Part shown: positions 10,501 through 22,500 of the stretch, in pieces
How the letters are laid out: every line of letters begins with the position of its first letter
How positions within the stretch are numbered: position 1 is the stretch's first letter
NCBI RefSeq assembly: GCF_964355755.1
Contig: NC_092674.1
Span: 16,437,001-16,501,000, forward strand
Direction: 5' to 3'
Origin: Antedon mediterranea
Taxonomy: Eukaryota; Echinodermata; Crinoidea; Comatulida; Antedonidae
Length of the DNA stretch: 64,000 nt
Made by a program: the position numbers and the translations under genes
Notes under the pieces: model-generated
Databases searched by the model: none
Seen by the model: only the letters and a program-made list of their open reading frames with translations
Told to the model about the DNA's origin: nothing

Positions 10501-13500
10501 GAGATGATTTACTTTGTACAACAAATGCAGTACTACATCAACTTTGAGGTAATTGTAGGCTTTATTTGTGTTTGTGTCAGATTTTAAATACTCATTTTCA
10601 GTTTTAATTACCATAGTCCTCATAGAACACTTTACATGATAATTTTAGGCTAATAATGTGGTGGGGTGCCATTCTGCTGTATGCAGTTCAATGCCGTACA
10701 ATGCCTAGTGATCAATTTCATTCATTAAGACTTTTCCTAAACCCAACATTACTTACTTGATGGCACCGACCAACCCGCTAGGTGCATTGTAGATGTAATA
10801 ATGGCTTCTCATCTGCATTTTACTATAGAGCCTATTTTGCTTGCTGAACACAGTTTTAACATTATGTCATTACATTAATAACTGGACTATACTTCTTACT
10901 ATTAAAGATTAAATTGACAATTGTTGATCAATTCAATTTATTCCGGATTTTACATGAAAATATACAAACAATATACATATAATACATACAATACACATGC
11001 TAGATCATTTATTTTTGGTTAAACGTAGAACGCTAAATCATACAATAAATGAAAACAAATGATAATGTTTATATTCATGGTATTCATTCATTGTCAAAAT
11101 CAGTATTTTCTAAATTTATGATAACTATAGGTTTATGACAAAAACTTCCATTACAATGAATATAAACATTATTATTGGCTTTTATTTAATATAAGATTTA
11201 GCAATTTTTAACCAAAAATGAATAAAATCAGTATTTTACATAATTATACTAGTTATATTAGTTCTAATTGTAACACAAATTTAAAATATCTTTTTGATAT
11301 CAACTCCCATAGAGTTAGGGTAGTTTTTAAAAGTGTAAAAGCATATGTTACAAATTCATTATAATTCATTCAATTCATTAAAATAAAAAAATGAAATTTT
11401 ACCAAAAAAAATGAGATTTTTTTCCATATATTTTGTAAAATTATGACTCTGTAAAAAAATAGGTCAAAATTGGGTTTTTTCGATGTATGTCTCAATGGTA
11501 AAATATGTGCACTAAATCGACCCATCTCTCAGACTATTAGCATGGGATAGAGTAACACATTGGTTTACAAGTTATTATAAACTACTAGCAATTATACCCG
11601 CCCCAGGGCGGGTTTCAAAGTTAGTGTTGAGAAGCCTTCTCAGTACATAACACCCGACGCACTATATACTCATCAACCTCCATCCCTCTTCAATAACACC
11701 CCACACTCTTTTTGAAAAAAAATTCTTCTGAGGACAAATTCAATTAAACGTTAGCTTCAAAATGAGTGGGGTATGATAGGCCTATGGTTTAAGTATGTTG
11801 TAATCTGTGTAAATGAATAGGTGTCATATTGGCTGATAATTAAAATATCTCATTTTGATACTGTGTTCCCCCAGCCTTCTTTCTCCTCTTACCATCCCAG
11901 CCACAATCAACAAACTTTAACTCCTCCCCTGGACAGTTCAAATGTAGTAATCTTCCTAGTACAATTCCAATCATATAGGCTACTTCATTACGCCAGTATT
12001 TTCCCTCCCCCTCCCAACACACCCCAGATACTGGGTGATGTGTTTAAGACAGTTCCAGTACAAATAATGTTAGCCATCACTCCCAACCCATAATCCCTCA
12101 GTGGCAGTTTTCAAATGTAGTTTAAAACATTCCGTCCCAGTACAGTTTCAGTCATGGTGATAGGCCTACATCCCCACCCAAAACTCCCATCCCCTTCCCA
12201 GTGATAATTAAAATACTTTAACAATTTCCTACCACAATTCTGGTCAATTTGATAGACTACTACCCCTAGCCTAAGCAAAATCCCACTATCCCCTGAACCC
12301 CAATTCTCACACTCTATCTCCCACCAAATCCCCAGACTTTTTTTAATAAAGTTTAAAACCTTCCCGGTACAATTGCGATCATTTTGATACCCCATATGCA
12401 GAAACAGAAATTTGTATAACAAACAAACATCAAAAGTGGGCCATTTTGACCACATTTTGGCCCCTAACTTGGATCCAAGATGGCGGATGATGTTCAAATG
12501 TAGTTTAGAATCTTCCCAGTACAAATGCGGTCATTTTGATGCCCAATATGTAAGGTACGTGCAGTAACAACAATTTGTATAACGAACAAACAAACAAACA
12601 AACACTTTCTCTCTCACTTATAATATAGATTTGAATTATGTTTGTTTAGGTGTTGGAGTGTGCTTGGTGTGAGCTATGGAAACAGGTTACAAATGCACAA
12701 GATCTTGACCACATAATATCTGCTCATGAAGACTTTCTTGACACCATCATTAAACGATCATTACTTGATCCAGAATCTACTGTAAGAATTTGTTATTAGA
12801 TAGATAAATTAGAATAAGTTAATTGTTTACAGTTGTCATCACATTCTAGTGTTGGGTTATGTACATTTTTTAATTACTTTATCGCTGTTGTTATGATAAT
12901 ATTTCAACTTACATTATATCAGCTGACAGGATTCAAGACAAGATTGTTCCAACAGATATGTCTTAAAACCTCTATATTGCACCGTGTCTTGGAAGCCAAT
13001 ATTTAATACCAGAAGGAAAATCATGCCTTTTAGCTAAATCTACTCACCTTATGCATCTGAATCGTTGAATTTGTATCATTTTTAATGATTACTGTCCACT
13101 TTACATCCCATTTTTCTTGCATTAATGAATGTCACCAATATTATAATACCAGATGGTGTAATTTAGATTTTCGAGTACCTACTGTATATATAAAGCTGCT
13201 CATACTAAATAATATTCAGCTATTAAGAATGAGATGCAAATAAATAAATCAAATAACTGATATGATAGTCAACAAGCTAACTTCTTTTAGCATCTTTTAA
13301 TCACATGAAATAATATCTTTCCTATTTATATAGCGTTTGTTAACTCAGTTAAGAGCAATATTTGACTTAATAATTCAGTACCAATCGGCACAAGAAACAA
13401 TGTACAAGAAGGCTCTGAATGAGCTTGAAGCGCAACAAAAGATGAGAAATCTCATCACTACACGGACTCAAGAGGTATTGTTTTTGTTATACTGTTCTAC

Positions 13501-16500
13501 ACAAAACTATAATTACATATATTGCCTGCTTAGAGGTTTAATATAAGATTTGACATCCCAGAGGGAATGATATTTTCCTCGATCGAATATATACTCCCGA
13601 GAGCAAAATATCATTTTCAAGGTGATGTCAAATCTTATATTTTACAGATATAAAAGGTGATATCTGATATTATTGTTGTTTTGTTTTGTTTCTGAACATG
13701 CTCAGAATGAATTTCTGACTGTTTGGATTGCTTGTGTGCGTCATGAAAAGGTATGCTGTGTTCGTGGAAATTGTTGCATTTTGCCAGGGATTCCCCATCA
13801 TTTAAGTATATCTTCATTTCCCTACGTCCGTAATATTGGGCCGAATTTCCGTAGTAATTACAGACGTTCCGAACTTTGAATTAACAGTGTTTAATTGCTT
13901 CTTTCTGCAAATTTCTATTATATTTATTTTATATAGGGTGTAGTTTAAGCAGAACCACAGTTTGTAGTGGATAAATGAAAATGAGTTTGTAAATTGTGCT
14001 TTTAGACGAATGGAAATAGCTCAAAAATAGCCTTTCAGTCAAACAAATTGCAAAAGTTTGTTTTATTGTTGAAATATATAAGAGAATGCTATATCCAAAA
14101 TCTACCCTGATCTGCCGAGTATTAGTGGCCTAATTTGCATAAAATCAAAATAGCTGCCATTTGACAACTTTCATCCTAATTTTGTATAAGAATGTACAAC
14201 TATATTGTATAAAAATATTGATGTGTGCACACTGCACCCACATCCCTCTCTGCCAGAGATTAATACAGTAGGTCAATGATTATATATACCTTAAACATTT
14301 TGAAAAAATTGAATATTATAACTAATACATTAATATAAGATCAGTAGGTCATTTATGCATTTAGATGGTAATCTGTAAAATCTTTGTAAATAAATAATAA
14401 CTTCGTTCTTGCCGTCAACCTATGCCGGTATTGTATATCACTGTCGGATAATCAAAACTTTATTTTGGCTGTCAACTATAGGCCGGTATTTACAATGACT
14501 CCCATTTAACAGTCAATCTAGGCCGATATCTATATATAAATTTACGTAAGGGCAAAATTCGGTAAATCGCGCGTTATTTCTAGAATGTTTACTCGATGGT
14601 ATATAAAGTTGGTTAGAATCTCGGTACTGATTTTAACCACCTGATGTAACCCTGTTTACTAATTATATTGAGTTAGATAATTAGTTATTGACAATTAAAA
14701 CGAATAGAATAGAGGTGTTTACTTCCTTCTGAACATTTGTATTAATTAATAATGTGATTACAAAAAAAATATAAACGTTGTATTAGTAATGTATCGTTAC
14801 ATGTACTGTATTATTTCAATCGACTGTGACAGTTTCAACAAAGTAATAAATCGCAATGTTTTACTGTGTTGAATGTATATTATTTGTAAAACATGAAAAC
14901 AATTAATATTTTGTTACTAAATGGATAAAGAATACATTCAAATTCAAAATTGTTCGTCTTTGCACCCATCCTCTTCCCCATCCATCAACCCTAATGTTAC
15001 ATACAAAATACAAATTCAGTTGTTACAAAACAATTAGTCTTATTTGTGACAAGTTTCTCTTTCGGAAGTAATTCCCAGGGTGCTAATTTTAGTTGAGTAC
15101 ATAAATCACCGTGTCTATTTATTCGTTCCTGTAAACGACATGTATTGTTGTCCTGCATGTACATTTAAAGTCGCCAGTTTGTTACCGCTGAAATCACCAT
15201 GTATTTGAGAACCATCTGTGGGCACGACCCGTTATCGGTAATCATTTTCACAATTAGATCACTCCGGTCATTAGCGATATTGAGACAGCAGCACATGTGA
15301 TCAGCGCAGCTGCAGTTATAGTATAGCAGCAATGCTGCCTTGCGCCATTTAAAATGAAAACCGGGGTGGTAAGTACAATACTGTATTCTTGCTCATTTTT
15401 CTACCTCACGCACACCGCTCCTGCCAAACATAAGATTGAGCACCCTTTTTATTTACTATTTTTCCAAACACCAAATGCAGTGATACCACTAGGCTAGGTT
15501 GTGTTTCTTACTGTAATTACTATTTCTAAGCTGCTATATAGGCAATAGCTGAATGTGGGATGATTCGGCCCAGGTTCGACGAGATGAATCGACCCACTTT
15601 AGGCCGATATAATGTCTGCCTAAGAGAGGCCTCTAATTTCATTAGCTCCCGATAGGTTTTTATGATATGAAAGATTGTGAAGTACATTATGCTAACATCA
15701 TGTTTTGTTGTTTTTTTGGGGAAAATTTAATTGATCGTTTTATATAATTTATTTTTAAGGCCTACAAGTAGGTACAAACAAGGAAGATGAAGTTGTAATC
15801 ATATTTACTTACTTCTAATTAGGCCTACACCGCCAGAAAACATACATTGTTGTTCATCTTAAAGACAAACCACCAAATATTTTTACCACCACTAATCAAG
15901 ACATTCAACTGAACAACAGGATACTGCAAGAATATTTAACCAGATTCAACTAAGTCACTGTTCGCCAGTCGGAAATGACAAAACATACTTTGGAAGCTTT
16001 TACAAAACATGACAATTTACCAGACGACTATGAAATGCAGTATTATGTCCTATACCACACTTATAATAATAATAATAATAATAATAACAGACATAATAAT
16101 ATTAATTAATAAACGTTTATTATTTTTATATATTTACACAAGCAAAACAAGAACAAAGATACATATGTATAATAAACATTAATAAACAAGATGGTGTTTT
16201 TTTTTGTCACTGCATGTTTTTCAAATATTCATTTTACAGTGAGCACTATTATTATTTGCGATGACTCTGCAAATGTCCATTTAAAATTGCTTGCTTTTAA
16301 AATTAAATCAAAATAGACACTGAAATATACAGCATAATGCCGTGCGCTATACTTCCATTTACATTTGTGAATACTGTATTACTATAATATTACTGTACTA
16401 TCTTTTTGATTCCCGAATTTTAAAATAATTATAAGATGGTGCCCGTCCATTGGACTAGTTATAATTAATTAGTATTAATTGATTATAATTGCTAGAATTT

Positions 16501-19500
16501 ATTACCTTACCGGAAGTTACTAAACATTGAACTCAATAAATGTTATCCTGTTAGTCGCATGTGTTTTATACCGGAGGAAAAACTAGGCGGGATATGATGG
16601 TATTGCTGTTTGCTATTGTAGCCCGATATAGAGTGTCATTTCCGGTGAACTAGAGGTGCCATTCCCATTAGAAACTGCCTCACCAATGTTTTATAACCAA
16701 TGTCAATGTTTTTACTATACTGATTAAAACTACGGTAACCTCCTTCAAATAGTCCTACGACCGCCCCTGCTAAGCCTCCTATCCGATGTAATTAAGCTTG
16801 CGACGAATAAAGACAATAATTACAATTGCCAATTACGACAGCAGATGCAAGTTCTCACTCGAAAATTACAGTCAATATCAAACTCCTTCAGAATTTGCTG
16901 GATTTTATATTATCAATATCATCGTACACAAGGACATAATACGAATTATGATCCTCAAAGCGGTAGTCATGTGATGCAGTTTCAACCAATCACGATCATA
17001 TATTTTTCTATGTAATATTTTCTCATATCTACTGTAGCAAGTTTGAAAACAAAACACCACTGTTTTGTTTAGTGTTTTATTTATTATAGAATATTTCACC
17101 ACATACACTTCTTGTTGATGACATGTTATAGATCCTAGAAAATTGAGTTTGTTGACCTATTATAGTAACAGTAGCCTACAGTTTGCTTTAGTATGATTAG
17201 GTTTTGCTGTTTCAAGTGTACTCTGTCCAACTGGTTATAAACATGCAGAAAACTTAAACATACTATCCCTACAATATTTTATGTTTTGTAAAAATAATGC
17301 ATATATATTTAAAAACATTAAACCATGTCATTCCTTGTCTTAAATGTACATTTATGATTAAATATGATAAAAAGAGAGAACATCGTACGCTAGCATCGTA
17401 GGCCTACCTGACTTTGTCTAGTTGCTGCATTGTCTTTTTCTTTTTGGCAGAATCTGTTAACCTGGTATTTTTGCTGAAAGGTTATGATTCTTCCATTTGT
17501 TTTAGCCATTATGATCGATCAAAGTGGGTGAATCACAGAAGTTATAGCTAGCCGCTTTAATGATTAAAATCTTTGTATAGACAAAGAAAATTATTGCAAT
17601 AGGCCCAATAGTATTTAATTTTACATAAAATGCAGTTTGTAACCTTAAATTAGATGTCTTTAATTGGAAAAAATGTGGCAAACAAGTAAAAATGTATATA
17701 TTGGTCAGCCTAAAAAATATGATTCAAATACACCAAAGAATCTTTCTTCAAAGTTGTGTAAAATGGTCAGTGATCACGGCTATTCCATTCGGGGTACCGA
17801 TTATAGGAAAAATATAGATTGTTATCTTATATTTTATTTATAAATAACATTCTGACAAACCTGCATATAACCTATAATTAGTCATGTGTATTTACATAGA
17901 ATTATACTTTATTTAGGGAAAATGGGGTGAAAGTGAAAAGGAAGAAGAAGCAGAAAAAAAAAGAAAGGCAAACTTCATCTGTCAAGTTTTACCAGGCTGT
18001 AGGGCCCAGTTTAGAGTTCTTAGTCAATCCTACCAGGTAAGACAATCTATTGGAACCTGTAATACTGAATACTGAAATGCTTTATTTGTCCATCATCATC
18101 ATAAAATTACAACAGAAATTCTTCTTGAAGATTGACAATTATTAGTAAAATAATAAATAGATATACAATAAAATATATTATGTACACACACATAATTGCA
18201 CAAAAAAATATAAGTTATGAAACACGGTGTAAAAATGACAAGGTATTAAAATTGAATAGGATTCAGGAGATTAAAATAGTTTAAAACAGCTTTAAAAGGA
18301 TTCAAACCATTAGAATGTTCCTAAAACCTTACAATTTATAAATTGCTAAAATTCAAATAGGCTAAAAATGTTAAAATCTTTTAAAAATATTAAAAATATA
18401 AAAACATTTTATAAAGTTTCATTGTTTACATAGTCTTGTATTACATAACATTTTATCGATGGTGACGTGAATTAATTATATGAATAGCATTTGCAACAAA
18501 GGCATATCTCGATCTGTTTGTCTTAGTTATTGGAACATGTATTCTACCATTGCGTTTGATAATAAAGTATTTGCTAAGGGGATGATCAACATCCTTAATT
18601 ATTTTATGAGCTGCCTTCACTATCCACTCTATGTATATTTCATCTAACTGCACCAACGGATCTTTAACAATATATTCAGCTTTCTTTGTAATGCGATTCA
18701 ATTTCTTTTTATCTTTTTTATTAATATTTTCATAATTGCATATCAAACAGAAAGACATAATACTTTGGATCATGGTGGTATAAAACAATTTTAACAGGGA
18801 GCTATCAATACTAAGTGATTTCATTTTGCAAAGTATAAACATTCTTTGATTGGCTCTTTTAACTATTCTATTTGTATTGGTTTCCCACGACAATTTGTGG
18901 TCCATGACAAAACCTAAGTATTTATATTCTTCTACTCTATCTACTTCGTTACCATCAATCAGAACTGGAATAATAGGATCTTTCTTTACTCTAAATAATA
19001 ATAATAATAATAAATAACATTTATAAAGCGCAAGAGACAAAGGTTTCAAGGCGCTGTGTTTTCCAAGATCTGTGCAAGTAGTAGCGTGTGATTATGCTTC
19101 TCTGAAGAGTTGACGAGCAAGAAATGCAGGAATAATGGTGTTAAAGGCACTTGAAAAGTCTACATACAGAGATCTAACATATGATCTTGACTTATTTAAG
19201 TGATTACAGATCTTATTTAGGTGTGTTAAAATAGCATCCTCCACACTTCTATTAGACTGATAAGCAAATTGATAATTGTCTTGAAAATTACTTGATTGAT
19301 TGACGACATCATTGAGAATTATTTTTTCAAGACATTTGACAACATTTGACGTGAGGGCAATGGGTCTATAGTCTTTTAATTTATTTGGTTTTTTACTTTA
19401 GGGAGAGGTTTAATAAAAGAGGTTTTCCATATTTTGGGAACAATTCCATTTGTTATACTTAAATTAAAAAGCCTAGTAAATATGGGTACTAATTCATTTT

Positions 19501-22500
19501 TACAATATTTTAAAACACGATTTGAGATGCCATCTGGTCCTGTACTTTTATTGACCTTAACTTTCGAAAACACATTCCTGACAGACTCCTCAGAGATCAG
19601 AGATTGGTTAACACAATTTAGAGGCGGCATCTGTGTATTCAGTAAATTATTGGTATCAGCTTCATCATCGAAACGGCAGAAGAAGTTGTTTAATTTATTT
19701 GCAAGATTTGGATCGTTGTTTGATGTGTTAGTGTTTGTACTTTTATACCCTGTAAGAATCTGAAGACCTTTCCATGCTGCTTTAGGGTTATTTTCCTTAC
19801 ATTTGTTATCTATTTTACACTTATACTTAAATTTATTCTTACTTATACTACAGTTTATTTCTTTTTGTAATTCTTTAACCTTTAGTTCATTTCCAACACC
19901 ATGCGCTTTGCGTTTTTCTTGGAGCATACTTTTAAGTTCGCCAGTAATCCAAGGTTTGTCATTTGGATACTGAATTTTTGTCACTGTTGGTACAATGCTG
20001 TCCACACAAAAAGAAATATAATCAGAGGTGACCCGTGTTTCCATGTCAAGATCATTTGATTTAAAAGTGTCCCAATCTGTAGAATCAAAACAATCTTGCA
20101 GTGTCTCTATGACATCCCTTATCCATCGCTTATGTTGTTGTATAACCGGCTTGGATTGCTTGATTCGTTGACGGTATGTGGGAATCAGGTGTATCGTGTT
20201 GTGATCTGACACGCCAAGTTTTGAGCAAACTTTGCTGGCGTAGCTGTTTTTTATGTTACAATAACATAAATCCAGTGTTACGTCTTCCCTGGTTTTAACA
20301 TCGATAACTTGGTCATAATTTGGTAGCACAGGTTTGAGCAGGCATTTGTTAAAATCACTCAGTATAATCTGGGGGTCCCCTGGTGCAGATGTTTTAAATT
20401 TGTTGACAATTGCAGATATTGTTTCATGATCGGCTTTTGGCTGGATGTACACAACAGTAAAGAAAACCTGACCAAACTCACGTGGCAAGTAAAAAGGTGT
20501 AGTACTAACAGTAATAAGTTCAATATCTGGTGTACACACCTGTTCGCGTATCATCCAATTACTGCACCAATTTTTGTTCAGATAAATGGCTACTCCTCCA
20601 CCTCTCGACTTTCCTGATTCCATTGTCCTGTCTCCTGACTAAATCAAACTGCTCAAGTTCCATCTGTCCATCTAAAATATCGTCCTTCAACCACGTTTCT
20701 GTAATGCATATTGCAGATGCTTCCCTGAATTCATTCATGAATTTAGTACATGCGCGAAGTTCATCAATCTTATTATTTATCGAACGAGCATTTGCTAAAA
20801 TAATAGACGGTAACGGGGGCTTCACTTTCCTCCTTCTGAGACGTTTCTTTAGGCCGCCACTTTTGCCTCTCTTCCTACGCTTGACCTCTTTCGGGTACGT
20901 AGCGAAGTCATCTGGCTTTGTTATCGAGTGCGACGCTGATCGCAGCCTGTACAGTTCAGCCAGTGGATAGACGTGCGGGAATTGTACCGCAGGAGGCCTA
21001 GCATTCGAGGGGCTTGTTTCTGCTCGTAGAAGCCCATTTACAAGTATCAGAATAATCACATACCGTTTAAAACAAGAACAACAATTTTAGGAACGAATTG
21101 CCAATCTTCTGGTCGCCTCTGTGAAGCGCCCTTCAATCTTTATAAATAATGTTATGTATCTTATAGATTTCCTCATCTTTAACAATTAAAATTAACTGGG
21201 GGTTGGGAGTTATGTATACTGTTAGTGTTACACATGCCAAATGGTAGTTTGCTATCATTGTGTAAAAGAAAACCCAAATATACATACTACACATACCACC
21301 ACTACATATATTGAGGAATATTTAATAATCCTCATACAGAACATCTTTCTCTTAATTTAATTCCTATCAATGAGAAAAGATGTGTGTACTTATTTCTTGT
21401 TTAAACCTAAACCTAAACTTCTGTTCGTGTGAATTATGTTTTTCCAGCCTTTTCTAATAATTTTACCAACTTTTAAACAACTTTGACTTAAAATCACTTA
21501 TACGAGCACAATTCGCGCACATTTTTTATGAAAAGTTCAAAATATTTTCAAAATTATGCCTTTTTTTATAAACAGTCATAGTTTTAAACTAAACCGTGAA
21601 GTTTATTTTTATTACATATTCTGGAAGTTGATAAGTTGTAGATATCGAATCATGCATCAATATGGGTAACCGAACATTGTGACGTCATCGTATGGCTACC
21701 CGAATATAAAATATAGGATTTTTGTCTCTTTCTTCATAGCTCATCACATTTAATAGAGCGGATCTCTACTTATGCGTACCTCAATTTACTCAAGATTTTT
21801 ATATTGTCTAGTTCAATCAATTATCTTTCGGATGAGTTACCATTTTTTCAATTTTTATGACGTCATCATGTTCAACCACTTTTTCTTGGTGTTTATATAA
21901 ATGAAAATTTAAAGTGGAACAGTCACCAAAATTATGTATAAAAAAAATAGCAAGAGTGATTGGTATCTATATATAAATTATGGTTAATTCTGACATAGGC
22001 GAGCACAATGCAAAAACTTCGGTACAAATCTCCGCCTTGGATACCTACCTTATCTATCCGAGATGTACCGCGAAACGTAGATTTGATAACATTAGTGTGC
22101 ACGCCGACGCTATTGTTCCATATTTATATCTTAGGAAGATATTATAAAGAGTTTTTTAACAACATTTATGATTTCAACATTGGATTTTCCTCTCAATTTC
22201 AATTCTTCCCGGTCAAAGTAATTTCCGGGTTTAAGATAAGTTCACCTTAGTTTCAAATATTTTCTCTCTTTTATACACAAGGGAGCAGTTAAAATAATAG
22301 ATTTGACCCTAAAGGTGACTGGAAACAGGCACTTTCCATCAATCAATACAGTGTCCCTTTGGAAGACGAACAAAAAAATGGCCATTAATCATAGCCATTT
22401 CAGTTTTTTGTTTATTTTAAAACATACCACACGTGTGTGAAGGTACAGTAGTTAAATAATAGGAATTATCTATATATAAATTTACGTAAGGGCAAAATTC

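Larger units (their letters stand above)
18070..21060 (-). mobile_element. Rex1/CR1-like LINE, internally deleted
   Basis: On the minus strand: basic leader ([20 protein letters not shown]), endonuclease ([17 protein letters not shown], then GVSDHN), an RT start ([11 protein letters not shown]), fingers/palm sequence ([29 protein letters not shown]) at 19376-19110, a jump, then the RT C-terminus ([17 protein letters not shown]). The catalytic YADD block is missing. The 3' UTR runs to about 18070 with a (TGA)n-like end. A frameshift near 20600 splits the endonuclease. Non-functional. Confidence 0.85.

Noticed and set aside
12111-12524. 137-codon minus-strand frame
   Set aside because: Falls inside the Helitron's internal repeats; Trp/Gly-rich peptide is a by-product of the repeat motif.
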